DNA from: Phyto melanocephala
Taxonomy: Eukaryota; Arthropoda; Insecta; Diptera; Rhinophoridae
Reading direction: 5' to 3'
NCBI GenBank assembly: GCA_941918925.1
Contig: OW799235.1
Span: forward strand, 49,213,491 to 49,277,490
Length of the DNA stretch: 64,000 nt
Part shown: positions 21,874 through 33,536 of the stretch, piece after piece
Layout of the letters: each line of letters starts with the position of its first letter
Numbering within the stretch: position 1 is the stretch's first letter
The notes under the pieces: model-generated
Databases searched by the model: none
What the model saw: the letters and a program-made list of their open reading frames with translations, nothing else
What the model was told of the DNA's origin: nothing
Program-made: the position numbers and the translations under genes

Positions 21874-23160
21874 TTTATTCACTGATAAAGTATACATAGA
21901 AATAAGAGGCGAAAGATTTCAGGCAAGAGCAAACATCGACCCTGTATCTCAGTCAACTTTCATATCGGACAAATTGAAAAACCCAATTAAATCTACCCAC
22001 TAAACGAAATTAAATTCATGTAACAGGATTGAAGCAAAGCATTTCCGAAACTTCAGACAAAGACTTTTTATTTAACTTTTGCAAACTTTAAATTAGAAGT
22101 ATGGGCTCCCGTACTAAAGACCCTACCTAATTTACCACCACAAACCTTATACTTCCAACATATCAAGGAGACTGCTAAATTAGACCTGCAGGTTCTCAAT
22201 TCAATAAAAGTATACCAATCGACCTGCTTATAGGCCTCAATTTGGGCCCCTCCATCTATTGCATGGACACACCGATGCGGTCCATTGACTTCCTTTTGGC
22301 AGAAAAAACAGTATTTTGCTGGATTCGATTTCATTACTTACCATATCGTCACTTGACGAAATCAACGATTTCATTACTTACCATAGCGTCCCTTGTCCAC
22401 TACCTCACACGCTTTTGGGAGGTGGAGGAAACCCCAAAACAAATTTTGAAGTCAGATGAGGACACATTTTGCGAAAACAATTTTAAACCAACAAGACGTA
22501 GAAACAATTCAGAAAGGATAGTTACCCTACCCTTTAAAAACGGCCAAGAGATAGGTGTCTCTAGAAGCATTGCCATGGCACAGTATGATGAGGTTATCTT
22601 GGAATATTTGTTGGGATACATGAAAAAGATCTCCTCCTCGGATATAAATAAGGCACACAATCATTATATGCCGAATCACGCAATAATCAAACCAGAAAGG
22701 CTGACAACGAAACTTAGAGTAGTTTTCAACGCCTCTTGCCCTACGTCAAATAATAATAGTCTTAATTATACTTTATACCCAGGACCCATTCTTCAGCAAG
22801 ATCTTGTTTTTCTGATATTAAAATGGAGATTCTATTATTTTGTTTACAACACCGATGTAACAAAAATGTATCGTCAAATACTTATTAACCCAACTCAAAC
22901 CCGCTACCAACGAATATTGTTTCGTAAATCTTTAAATTATGCCATTGAGGATTATAAACTCCTAATTGTAACGTTTGGAGTAAGTTGTTCACCATTTCTG
23001 ACCATAAGGACACTGCTTCAATTAGCAGATGTCAAAACAACACGCCCTCTCGCATCAACCATTTTACAACAAAATATGTATGTGGATGATGTTTTAGCTG
23101 GAGAACACACTTTGAATGATGCCATAAAATCTAAAAATTAACTAATAACCGTATTAAAAT
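21874..23160 (+). pseudogene. pol: BEL-2 pol: protease and reverse transcriptase
   Basis: The protease remnant has RGERFQARANIDPVSQSTF, where the Asp corresponds to that of BEL-1; it stops near 22003. The linker has several frames. Reverse transcriptase occupies 22242-23141: RLTTKLRVVFNASC, PILQQDLVFLIL, YNTDVTKMYRQILI, and the catalytic MYVDDVLAG near 23075. The sequence has a short tandem duplication near 22331-22392 (gatttcattacttacca twice). The MYVDD form is characteristic of BEL/Pao. Confidence 0.85.
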
Positions 23161-23860
23161 CTGCTGAATTTGAGCTGATGAAATGAACGTCAGATGATCC
23201 ACGAGTAATCCAGGATTTAGCAATTGAAAACCTCTTAACGCTCGATTGGCTAAATTTGTCAAAAAACGCTGGAATAAAGACTCTTGGGATAAAATGGAAA
23301 ATTTCGTCAGACTCCTTTACGTTCACATCACTGAAAATCGAATTCAAAGAAATCTACACAAAAAGAGAAGTATAATTGCAAAATTCTTTGAACCTTGCGG
23401 ATGGATATCACAAGTAATTGTAGACGCGAAATTAATCATGCAAGAGATTTGGTTAGATAAAATCAACTGGGATGATATATTAAAACCCATGGTTTGTCTT
23501 AAATGGCAAAATTTTGTGAAGAGTTGTTCTGCCATTAATACCTTAAAAATTCTTCGTTGGATTCAATACAGCCAAGATTGTCAAGTAGAAATTCACGGCT
23601 TTAGTGACGCATCAGAAAAAGCATATTCTGCGACTATTAACATCCGAAAACAATCTGAAGACTCAACCATATATGTATTCATTTCTACTGGCTACAAAAA
23701 CACGCGTAGCTCCCATAAAAAAGATTTCATTACCCCGTTTAGAGCTTTGTGGATCCGTCTAATTGGCAAACCTTGCATCAGCAACCTTACCAAATCTTCC
23801 ATATAGAAAAGTCAACACATATTACTGGACTGATTCAACCATTGTACTGGCCTAGCTAAA
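23160..23860 (+). pseudogene. pol: BEL-2 pol: RT connection and RNase H
   Basis: The frame at 23246-23806 continues after a shift: LHKKRSIIAKFFEPCGWIS, then ILRWIQY and the RNase H start EIHGFSDASEKAYSA with its catalytic Asp. A further part, YYWTDSTIVLA, holds another acidic residue near 23830. The SHKKDFITPFRALWIR stretch corresponds to the conserved helix region but is damaged. Confidence 0.82.
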
Positions 23861-24626
23861 AAACCCTTGCACCTGAAATACCTTTGTCGGAAATCGTGTT
23901 TCTGAAAGAGTAGATAAAATTCGAAACCGAAATTGGCAACACATCGAAGTTGCACTCCCCAAGAGTTAGAAACTCACAACTTATGGTGGTTTGGACCAGC
24001 CTGGCTAAAATTACCAAAAAATCAATGGCAGACACCGATTAAGCCCGAAGAAACAAAAATAGAAGGTGGTAAATAACTTATAACTCGAATTACCCGCAAA
24101 GAATATTGGATATTTAAACTAAAACATTTGGTTAAAAGCGTAATCAAATTGCAAATCTTATACAAAAAACATACCCAAAACCAAATTATGGCATCATTAC
24201 CACTCGAACGTACAAATCAATCGAGACCATTTGCCACTACTGACATAGATTACGCAGGACCCTTTGAAATAAGAAACTTTACCGGAAGAGCCAGTCTTGC
24301 CAGCCTTGTTACCAAAGCCATACATTTGGAAGCAGCAAGTGACTTGTTGACCCAATCATTCTTAGCAGCCTTCTCACGCTTCATTGGAAGGCGTGGATGT
24401 CCAGCTCTCATTCAGACAATGGGAAAAATTTCGTCGGAGCAGCAGAACTAATCAAAAAAGATCGTCTAGAATTTATAAAAACTGTTCAAAACAGAGTAAT
24501 TCAACATTATAGTCATCAAAATATTGAGTGGAAATTTATTCATACAACAATTTACTGCCTTGATACATATTTCGTTGGACCAAGAACTAAGCTGTACTAA
24601 TTTACACCGACTCATGAAGGCCGGAA
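23861..24626 (+). pseudogene. pol: BEL-2 pol: integrase, internally deleted
   Basis: Linker fragments run to about 24120. The core follows: ATTDIDYAGPFEIRNFTGR (first Asp), KAIHLEAASDLLTQSFLAA, then SDNGKNFVGAAELIK in a shifted frame (second Asp). The part from the catalytic Glu to the C-terminal domain is largely deleted near 24545-24580. The last bases encode the usual BEL ending (KLY, then EGRNVF) up to the 3' LTR. Confidence 0.82.
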
Positions 24627-24767
24627 TGTTTACAATAATTGTTCACTTTTGTTTGCCACTTTAAATTCTTTAATTTTTGCCTATCATTTTTTGTTAACCG
24701 CTACGCAGCGTCATTGTCATTTGAAAACTCGAACAATTAACATAAAACAGTGCACAAGTGAATAAAA
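24627..24767 (+). repeat. BEL-2 3' LTR, left part
   Basis: Begins TGTTTACAATAATTG. It matches 14330-14475 and is cut at 'gtgaata' by the Helentron-like element. Confidence 0.88.
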
Positions 24768-24839
24768 ACAAGTAAGAGCACTATATTCGGCTGCGCCGAA
24801 TCTTTTATACCCACCACCAATTTTCCGTACTTTTATAGC

Positions 24840-25689
24840 TAGTGTTTTTTTCCCCCAATTTTTTGTTTACCGGGAATGCGAGATTTATTTTTTAATTTCA
24901 CGGGATCCTTCAGAAAAACAAATAAAAAGTAAATTTGTTTTTAATTAATAAAAAACTGTTAACTAAAAAGCATAAAACAGTTTATAATGTTAGAGAAACA
25001 CTTCAAAACTACAAAAATTAATAAAGAAACTTGAATTTAAAATATAAATTGAGTAAAAATATTTTTTATTAAAAAAATTATTCTCTAGACACGAGATCAA
25101 ATATGAGCACAAAAAACAAAAGTACAGGTAATTCAGCTATGAGATCAAAAATAAAATCATTAGAATTTAAAATAAAAAGCATGTAAATACAATGTATAGT
25201 TAAAAAAATATAACGTACAAATTTTTAACGACTTAGAAAATAATTTTTAATATGCTCAAAGCGTTTATTGACTGGTCAGAAAGTCTATTTCTGATTTTAC
25301 AGAAAACACTCGTTCACTTTAAATCGATGTTGGGCGAATATGTTAATGTGCATTTAACAAATATGCAATATCTTGAGTTTTTTGACCACTTCCCTAAAAA
25401 AATTTTAACTCTTTCTTTATAAAAAATTTAAAGTATTGGTAACGTGGGCTGATTTTTTTTTTAATTTTTCAACACATTACCTCAAAAATATATCAAATTA
25501 TTTGTACAAATATTTTTAAATGTAAAGTTAAAAAAAAACCTCAAAGAAAAAATTTTTATGAAAAAGAAATGTTACAATAAAAACATCTGCTTTCGAATCT
25601 TAGCCACCTTTTTCACTTCCCGGGATCTTGAAAAATAATCCTGGGAAATCGGGAAGATTAAATGACTCAAATTCCCGGGAAAAACCCTA
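24840..25689. mobile_element. hAT-type MITE with 8-bp TSD
   Basis: The TSD tttatagc is at 24832-24839 and 25690-25697. The ends are TAGTGTTTTTTTCCC and, inverted, TAGGGTTTTTCCCGGG. 850 bp, no transposase frame. Subterminal 'cccgggat' motifs occur on both sides. Confidence 0.85.
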
Positions 25690-25725
25690 TTTATAGCACA
25701 AAATTTATTATTTTGTTATTAACAG

Positions 25726-27297
25726 TAATCGCTATGAAATAATCTTTTTATACTAAAATATGTATCAATTTCTTTGTATAACATCGATATGCTAGTAAAA
25801 TATTCTAGTAAATTTAGTCTTTCAATGAAAGTGGAGGTTAAAGTAGGCGTGTTAATAAAGTTTCTGCTAATAAATAAAACAGAGATATTTCAATATAGTC
25901 CTTTATTCTTCCAAAATCTTATTCATAGAGAAATTATATGAATTTGATATAAAGCGTTATATGATAGGTGGGCGTAAAAGTGGGCGTTGAACATATATTT
26001 GCCGTTAGTATAAAGCCTTTGACCAAAAAGCAATGATATCAAAATTGCAGAATAATACATCAAATTTTGCCAGTTTTATAACGATTAAAATTTTGAATAT
26101 ACCGAAAAATACACTGCGGTATAAATTTTTGTACATTTTTGAGGAAAAATATTTTTTTTACTCAGGAAATATACATTCGAATTTTTATGGTCGAATTCAT
26201 CGAATTCTCACGTCAATGTATTTGGACACAATTCGATTTTATTCGATGTTTGAAGGACACGGTCTTTTTGACCTACTCTTGCTTTACGAGCTATAACTCT
26301 CTTCCTAATATTCCGCTTTAGCCCATTTTCAATACCAAACAAGCCTTATGTATAAGAAATATTCTGGCAAAATTTTACACACCTAGCTTTTTCGGTCCGA
26401 CCTCTATCGTGCTTCCAACAGACGGAAGGACATACTTAGATCATCATAAAATAAAACCCCTATTCAGAATATATATACTTAATGGGGTCTAAAATTGATA
26501 TTTCGATGTCTTAATCGCTATGAAATAATCTTTTTATACTAAAATATGTATCAATTTCTTTGTATAACATCGATATGCTAGTAAAATATTCTAGTAAATT
26601 TAGTCTTTCAATGAAAGTGGAGGTTAAAGTAGGCGTGTCAATAAAGTTTCTGCTAATAAATAAAACAGAGATATTTCCATATAGTCCTTTATTCTTCCAA
26701 AATCTTATTCATAGAGAAATTATATGAATTTGATATAAAGCGTTATATGATAGGTGGGCGTAAAAGTGGGCGTGTAACATATATCTGCCGTTAGTATAAA
26801 GCCTTTGACCAAAAAGCAATGATATCAAAATTGCAGAATAATACATCAAATTTTGCCAGTTTTATAACGATTAAAATTTTGAATATACCGAAAAATACAC
26901 TGCGGTATAAATTTTTGTACATTTTTGAGGAAAAATATTTTTTTTACTCAGGAAATATACATTCGAATTTTTATGGTCGAATTCATCGAATTCTCACGTC
27001 AATGTATTTGGACACAATTCGATTTTATTCGATGTTTGAAGGACACGGTCTTTTTGACCTACTCTTGCTTTACGAGCTATAACTCTCTTCCTAATATTCC
27101 GCTTTAGCCCATTTTCAATACCAAACAAGCCTTATGTATAAGAAATATTCTGGCAAAATTTTACACACCTAGCTTTTTCGGTCCGACCTCTATCGTGCTT
27201 CCAACAGACGGAAGGACATACTTAGATCATCATAAAATAAAACCCCTATTCAGAATATATATACTTAATGGGGTCTAAAATTGATATTTCGATGTCT
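25726..27297. repeat. Tandem duplication of a 786-bp unit
   Basis: 25726-26511 and 26512-27297 are nearly identical, with only a handful of substitutions. Every internal landmark recurs at +786. A third, much more diverged copy of the same unit is at about 29140-29863. The duplicate open frames inside are not genes. Confidence 0.93.
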
Positions 27298-27490
27298 TAC
27301 AAACGGAATGACAAAATGAATATACCCCCACCATTTTTTTGTTGGCGGGTATAATAAAATATTGGTATGTAATATAAAGGATGGTTTAATTTTAAGGGCC
27401 GTTATTGAATGTTAACTACACCAAGACGTCAAATTTTTTTCCTGCGTTTTATTTTACATTTTTCATTTTCCATCTAACTCAATTTGAACC

Positions 27491-27887
27491 ATGGAAAGAT
27501 ACACAATCGAGCAACGCGTTAAAGCTTTTCAAGCTTATTATAAAAATCAGCGTTCAAATCAAAATGCATTTCGCGCACTTCGTGATTCTTTTTGTCAACA
27601 TAATCGTTCAAATTCGCCCACAATCGGGAGAATTGTAAAAAATATTTAAATTTCAGCAAAACAGGTCTGTATGAAATGTAAAAACATCTGTAAATGCCAT
27701 CTTAGTTCGTTGAGTGGGACACATTGCTGTTTTTTGCGATTATGTGGCAAAGGAGCAGTCAACCTCGACTCATCGTCGTACCCAAAAATTTAACATCAAC
27801 ATCGTCATTGAAAACTTGGACCATCTAATGGAGGTGTGCCGCCGAAGTCGCGGCGGCTATTTAACCGATATTTTATTCCATACATAA
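27491..27887 (+). pseudogene. Mariner-type transposase, N- and C-termini only
   Basis: The start MERYTIEQRVKAFQAYYKN is the first helix-turn-helix of an insect mariner-type transposase and stops near 27650. From about 27800 the C-terminus appears: HLMEVCRRSRGGYLTDILFH, then TAA at 27885-27887. The complete catalytic DDE/D core is missing. The C-terminal motif resembles that of the intact transposase at 61502-62587 (ARGGHLRDIIF), so the two are distant relatives. Confidence 0.85.
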
Positions 27888-28745
27888 CACTGCTTTACAA
27901 ATTTTTAATTTGGAAAAATACCAAGAAAGCTACATGCCTAGATAAGTTAATTGGGACCTCCTGAACACGAAAAACGCTGTAATTTTTTTTTTCTAAGTAC
28001 CGTTTTTTAGATAACGGTACTTTTGTGTTTTTCGGTGTATGGTCCCACTCAAACCCTTGTGGAGCCCAACCGAAAAGTCCGATCGAGATAAATTGCATAT
28101 CGTTGGAAAGGTAATTGAATGCATTTTTCGTCGATATGCTGCAGATTTCTATCTTATAAGAAATGGCTGCGTTATGGCGCCTCAAAATTCAAAATTTGCC
28201 TATTTTTTAAGTTTTTTTCAAAATTTTTCATTTTTACTACGTTATAGTAAACATCTGGAATGTTTTATTTTTTTACCAAATAGCTTATTTAATTACCAAC
28301 ATTTTAAGCGTAATTTGAAAAAAATCGGATGAAAAATAAAGTTTTTATTAAGGATTTTGTGGAACGAAAATATTTTTATCTTCATTGCTCACACACTATA
28401 TTCGGCGTCCATCAGTTTTGGAATTTGGGAATTTACGCCGAATATAGTGTGTGAGCAATGAAGATGAAAATATTGTCGTTCCACAAAATCCTTAATAAAA
28501 ACTTTTGAAAAAAACGTAAAAAATAGGCAAGTTTTGAACTTTGAGGCGCCATAACTCAGCCATTTCTTATCAGATTGGGCTCCACAAGGGTTTGAGTGGG
28601 ACCATACACCGAAAAACACAAAAGTACCGTTATCTAAAAAACGGTACTTAGAAAAAAAAATTACAGCGTTTTTCGTGTTCAGGAGGTCCCAATTAACTTA
28701 TCTAGGCATGTGGCGTTCTTGGTATTTTTTGGCTGTAAACCAGTG
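27888..28745. mobile_element. Foldback element with CACTG ends
   Basis: The ends are CACTGCTTTACA and, inverted, CACTGGTTTACA. The flanks are TAA (27885-27887) and taa (28746-28748), a likely 3-bp TSD. The interior is a long palindrome: 27905-28405 and 28437-28735 are inverted copies, including accgttttttagataacggt-type arms. The centre is near 28405-28437. No coding capacity. Confidence 0.82.
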
Positions 28746-28854
28746 TAATTGAACCATACAAATATTATCATTATAAAAAGAAATTATAATAATTTCCTAA
28801 ATAATTTGTGTTTTATTCAAAATCACCATCGGCCCTTAAAATTTAACCACCCAT

Positions 28855-29863
28855 TACAAAAGAATAGATAGATACAAATATAATTTACATATATATATTT
28901 TAAATCTACTGGTGCACATTTTTTTAATATTTTTAAATCTTTAACCACTTAAGACTGTGGGTACACCTATATGTAAAGTTAGGCACAAGTCATTACTCTA
29001 GTTAATTTTTGTAAACAACCTCGGTCATTTTCGATTTCACAAAGCTCTATAAAATTCCTTTGTAGTGTGTGCAAAAAATGAAAGTTTGTTAGAAAAAATG
29101 TTAGTAGTGTCATCTAGTGTTTTACGTGATATTTAGCAAAGACATCATCCTCATTGTTTGCAAATATTGAGTTGCGCCATCTAGGTTTTAATTAATGGTT
29201 CCGTCTGCAATGAATAAATGCTAATGAATATAACTAATATATTTTTATACAAATTTAAAAAAAGTGGGCGTGGCACATTTATTTTCCGTTATAAAAAATA
29301 CTTTTACCAAAAATCAATGTTTGCAAAATTTCAGAATCGTACATATAGCTTTGTCAGTTTTATTACGTTTTAAATTTAAAAAAAATACACTGTGCGGTAT
29401 AAATTTTCGTACATTTTGATCTATTACTCTTTGCCTAATGCATAGATTTAAGCGATTTTCAGGGAAAAATATTGTTTTTACTCGAGAAATATATATTCGA
29501 AGTTTCATGACTGTACGGTAATGCGTTTGGAGACAATTGCATTTTATTCGATGTTCGAAGGACACGGTTTTTTCGACGTACTCTTGCATTACGAGCTATA
29601 ACTCACTTCCTAATATTCCGATTTAGCCCATTTTCAATACCAAACAAACCTTGTGTATAGGTAAGAATTTAAGCCGCCCAGCTTTTTCGGTGCGACCTCT
29701 ATCGTGCTTTCAACAGACGGACGGACATAGCTAGATGGTCATAAAATCAAACCCTGATTCAGAATATATATACTTTATGGGGTCTAAAATAGATATTTCG
29801 ATGTGTTACAAACGGTATGACAAAATGAATATACCCCCACCATTTTTTTGGTGGCGGGTATAA
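28855..29863. repeat. Remainder of element F with third copy of the 786-bp unit
   Basis: 28855-29140 holds AT-rich sequence with no gene. From about 29140 the unit described at 25726-27297 is recognisable at lower identity, including 'gtgggcgtggcac', 'ggtataaattttcgtacattttga' as split motifs, and the terminal hairpin partner near 29835-29863. Confidence 0.7.
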
Positions 29864-30020
29864 AAATAATATAAAAAATATATAATAAAATTTATTGTAA
29901 ACAAAAACAAAAGTGAAATAAAAATAATAAAGTAACTTAAAACTAAACTGAAATTAAAAATAAAAAAAGGTTTTTTATTTAAACTAAAAAAAAGAAGAAC
30001 CAGGCAGACACCAACAAACA
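29864..30020 (+). repeat. BEL-2 3' LTR, right part
   Basis: It continues the LTR interrupted at 24767, matches 14515-14660 and ends CCAACAAACA. It is followed by the TSD ggtac. Confidence 0.9.
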
Positions 30021-30660
30021 GGTACTTTTATCCATTTATATGATATGAATTTCGAATGTTAAAATCAGATCACAGTTGAGATTGAAAATCATATAAGCGA
30101 CATGAAGGTACCTTTTGCAATTTTATGATACTTTCTATGTTTATGAATCTAGAATTTTTAAAGTAGCGACTGTCGATCCAAGTTCATATTGAAAATGATA
30201 TGAATGATCTAAAAATACTTTTTCTAATTTTTTTTATACTTTTTATGTTTCTAACGTTCTGCATTTCGAGTGCAATGTAATCGTTGGAAATTGCCATAGC
30301 ATTGTTATAAACAACAACGATATTCAGTGCAAAACATGGGCGTTTATAAATCTGGAATTTTAAAATTAGGGACTTTTAGTTCAAGATGATATTAAAAGTG
30401 ATATGGCGACACAGAACGTACTCTTTAATTTTTGTGGTAATTTTTATTGCCTTAGTTTAGAAATCTAGAATTTTGAATTAGGAATATCGATTAAGGTTGT
30501 AATTAAGAATGCTATTGGCGTTTCAAAAAGATAATGTTACCAGTGTGTTTCTAAGTTTATGGATCTAGAATTTTTATATTAAGTACATAGAAATAAGTTG
30601 GAATTAAAAACTATTTGGCATTTTATACTAATCTTTGTATTTTTAACGCTTATGACTTCT
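30021..30660. repeat. Degenerate ~105-bp tandem repeat array
   Basis: About five to six diverged units. Each has a TCTAGAATTTTT-like motif (30148, 30354 as tctggaatttt, 30464, 30566) followed by 'gttgatattgaaaatgatat'-like sequence and a '..gtac/atact' block. With 14242-14329 this is one array split by BEL-2. No coding frame. It may be a worn satellite or an internal minisatellite of an older element. Confidence 0.6.
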
Positions 30661-30783
30661 TTTTTTTTGTAATTAATGATTATGAACTAGTGATGTAACA
30701 AATATAATTTTTTACGTTTCGCGAATGCGGATGTGAATACTTGGGAATACAAATATTCACTTCAAAATTTAGCTCCCTATACA
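30661..30783. other. Short AT-rich spacer
   Basis: No gene or repeat recognised. It lies between the tandem array and the LINE 3' end. Confidence 0.4.
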
Positions 30784-30942
30784 TATTTATTTATTTATTT
30801 ATTATTTCCTTGCACAACATGACTAAGTCTTGTAATATAAAAATAATTTTAAAATGTTGCCATAACAAATATAAATAAATACAAGACAAAATAAATTAAA
30901 CTCAATTTTCAAACATTTTCGTCATATAAAAAACAAATAAAA
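30784..30942 (-). mobile_element. 3' end of a jockey-like LINE
   Basis: On the minus strand it reads CAAGACTTAGTCATGTTGTG, then AAGGAAATAATAAATAAATA, the style of 3' UTR and (TAAA)n tail seen in fly jockey/BS-like LINEs. The coding pieces of what is probably the same LINE lie at 52918-53498, 54614-54825, 56268-56309 and 57066-57394 on the same strand. The joining is inference. Confidence 0.6.
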
Positions 30943-31929
30943 ACAAGTAAGTGTTATATACGGTCGTGCCTAATCTGATAATACCCTTCACCATCATGTA
31001 CATAGGTATAATCCCACATCGTAGCTTAAACTATATTTCATGTTATACGCCATTTTTTATTTTATTATTTCCGACGCCATCCACGATTTTGAATTTTAAC
31101 GTAGTTAAAAGTATTCTACTAGTCAAGCCTTTTAATTTGATACCCATATTGATCTTCCATTTTAGATTTTACATTTTAAAATAAATAACTGTATTCTACT
31201 GGTCAAGCTTTTTATTTGATACCAATATTGAAGGGGTTCAAGATGTTACATTTTAAAATACCAGATTTGACCCATATATAAATTTATTTTTCGCCATTTT
31301 GTAGTGGCGTCCAACATAAATTCTAATTTTTTATAGTGCTAATATTGCGCTAGTCAAGTCCTTTCAGATGATACCAATATTGACTCTTTCGGTTGTCTAG
31401 AAACTGAAAAAAATTAATTTTCGTTTGTAAATTTTTGGAATATATATTTTTTATAAAAAATTGCTGCTTCTAACTTTACCGATTAGAGCCCGCTTTATCC
31501 AAAAAGTTTCACGAATATCTCTAGAGACATATTATATCTACAAGTAATAGCAAAGCTACCTATAAATTATTCTATGGCTGAAAATTTTTAGTTTTGGTGG
31601 TAAAAATATGGGAAAAAACAGAGGCAGTCGTGTTTATTTGCTCATATCTCAGAAAGTTATTGCGCGATTATGCTGAATTTCAAGAGCAATTCATTCCCGG
31701 TTATTTTCAAAAGATTGATACTATACACAGATCTGAGGGACATATGGTTGCTTCTAAAAGTTAATTTTAACCAACACACGGTCAGACGGACATGGCTTAA
31801 TCGACTCCTGTATTCATAAGCTTTCAGAAAATATATACTTTATGGGGTCGGAAATGAAAATTGTAGAAATTACAAACGGAATGACAAAGCTATATATACC
31901 CTTGTGCACCACAGGTGAAGGGTATAAAA
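30943..31929 (-). mobile_element. DINE-like element D (atcccacatcg subfamily)
   Basis: The hairpin end CAAGTAAGTGTTATATACGG is on the left. The right end is TTGTGCACCACAGGTGAAGG. The interior has 'ccgacgcca', 'tggcgtccaacat', a TATGGGGTCGG core and a short (GTCY) tract near 31785. It is closely related to E and serves as its uninterrupted reference: the segment 'ccaatattgactct' near 31375 shows what E looked like before the Harbinger insertion. Confidence 0.78.
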
Positions 31930-32284
31930 ACTGACCTAAAGCTTAGAAATAAGAACAATGAGTAACACTCAAAATTTTGATGAAAAATTCTTCCTAAGCA
32001 CTCTCTGATTGGTGTTTACATGTTGGTTGTAAATATAATCTATTTAACTCCCGGGACTTAAGTTAATTGAATTCGGTAACTTCTTTTTTAACAGCTGTTC
32101 AATGTTGGTTTTGACATTTAGGAAGTTTTTTGTAGCAAAAAAAATGCACGGTGCGTCAACCTGGAGTTATCATACCTTGATTTTGTTATTATTTTTACAC
32201 ACATATGTATTTGGTTTTATAAAAAAAGTTTGTAGGGGATTTTGTGTTTTGAACCTTTGTATGTGATAAACAACATTGTTTGAT
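31930..32284. other. Spacer between DINE-like copies D and E
   Basis: About 355 bp, no recognised gene or TIR. It contains 'aacagctgttcaatgttggt' and 'tttgacatttagg'. Its presence between two same-orientation copies could be host LINE sequence or unrelated filler. Confidence 0.35.
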
Positions 32285-33124
32285 AAACAAGTAAGAGTGC
32301 TATATTCGGCCGTGCCGAATCTGATAATACGATTCACCATCATGTACATAGGTATAATCCCACATCGTAACATAACCTACATATATTTCATGTTATACGC
32401 CATTTTTCCGTATTATTTCCGACGCCGTCTGATTTTGAATTTTTACATAGTTATCTGTATTCTACTAGTGAAGCCCTTTAATTTGATACCCATATTGATG
32501 GGGTTAAAAAATTTGATCCGCCATTTTATTTCAGACGCCATCAGGGGTACTAGAAGTTACATTTAAAAATCCCAGATTTGAACCATATATAAATTTATTG
32601 GCAACCATTTTGTAATGGCGGCCAACATGAATTAACATTTTTTTTATAGTGCTTATATTGCGCTTGTCAATAGTCAGATAATACCAATATTGGGTCCGAT
32701 TATTGATTCCGTTCCGCGGCTGCGTATACGATTTTTTTTGCGGAAGCAAATTTTGCAATTATTCGTTCCGCAGCTGCGGTATCCTTCCGTTGTTGCGTTA
32801 TCAACTCTACAGTTGCAGTATTGTCGTATTATTGATTCCGCAATGTAGATATTTTCCTCCATTTTGCTTACGCTCAATATTTGTGACGGGTAATTAACGG
32901 AAAGAACAAAATTGAAAGGAACTGTTTTTTAATTGTGTAATTAATTTCTTTGAATATTTTTTACTATTTTTATAGGAGCAAACGAGAAAAATATACAAAC
33001 AAAATGCAAATAGAGGCAATGATAGATTTAATGTCTATACACATACGCACATGAAAATGAATTGTGATAATTTTTTTATTTTTATTTACATATACATATT
33101 AGATAAATAAAATTGAATTACAAA

Positions 33125-33506
33125 TTAAAAATTCTGTAGTATTTGATTTCTTATTTTATTTGCTTCCCCACTGAAATCATCTTCAAAAGGCTCGTTTATT
33201 GGATTTTTTTCAGATAAGGGAAAATCAAGTTCCTCATTTGTAATATTGTAATGTAGTCTAATGTGCACAGTAAATATTTATGATTTTTGCAGAATCCCCG
33301 ATCATTATAAAGGCACCTAAAAACAATTTTGCGCACTCCAATATTTCTTTCTACTATATTTATTAGGAGTCCGGTTTACATTTGTTTATTGCAACTTACT
33401 CTTTATCGTTCATCTGGAACACATTATAGCGTAAAACTCTTCTTTCCAATCGGATGTCCACAGAATCACTGTTACTACTATCCTCAAAAAAGGCAATATT
33501 ATTCAT
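33125..33506 (-). pseudogene. Harbinger transposase, internally deleted
   Basis: The N-terminus MNNIAFFEDSSNSDSVDIR then LERRVLRYNVFQMNDKE ends at a GTAAGT donor-like site near 33405. After a short stretch the C-terminal tail follows: ITNEELDFPLSEKNPI and EANKIRNQILQNF with a stop at 33125-33127. The whole DDE core is absent. The RNQILQNF-like ending and the position relative to the TIRs support the family call. Confidence 0.7.
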
Positions 33507-33536
33507 ATTTAATTTATAACAAAATATTTAATGCAC

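Larger units (their letters stand above)
27377..28854 (+). mobile_element. Internally deleted mariner-type element
   Basis: TIRs of about 25 bp: AAGGATGGTTTAATTTTAAG on the left and, inverted, ATGGGTGGTTAAATTTTAAG on the right. The TSD is TA (27375-27376 and 28855-28856). Only the ends of a transposase gene remain, and a foldback element sits at its stop codon. Confidence 0.85.
24768..29863 (-). mobile_element. Helentron/DINE-like element F with nested insertions
   Basis: The hairpin end is at about 24768-24810 (ATTCGGCTGCGCCGAAT, next to CAAGTAAGAGCAC). The other end is at about 29863, where CACC/GGTG-flanked TATACCC and GGGTATA pair up. It differs from the mini-me copies in its interior: 'gtgggcgt', 'aaaattttgaatatacc' and 'tacttaatggggtctaaaa' motifs recur. 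It carries a hAT MITE, a 786-bp tandem duplication, a deleted mariner and a third diverged unit (29140-29863). A further '5' end' motif (gttggcgggtata) at about 27350 suggests a partial head-to-tail copy. Confidence 0.72.
14330..30020 (+). mobile_element. BEL/Pao LTR retrotransposon BEL-2, full length with nested insertions
   Basis: The 5' LTR is 14330-14660; the 3' LTR is 24627-24767 plus 29864-30020. The 5-bp TSD ggtac is present at 14325-14329 and 30021-30025. Internal parts in order: tRNA-Tyr-type primer site, leader (split by a LINE), gag (frameshifted, split by a SINE), nucleocapsid, protease (split by a Harbinger element), reverse transcriptase, RNase H and a deleted integrase. The 3' LTR is split by a Helentron-like element. 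Roughly 6 kb is the element itself. It is dead in every gene. Confidence 0.92.

Noticed and set aside
22068..22334. Minus-strand frame with Cys pairs resembling a zinc finger
   Set aside because: Shadow of the BEL-2 pol region on the plus strand (IDLLIGLNLG and neighbouring motifs).
26033..27107. Two pairs of identical open frames (87 and 60 codons) 786 bp apart
   Set aside because: They repeat only because the 786-bp unit is duplicated. The third copy at 29140-29863 does not keep the frame and no domain is recognisable.
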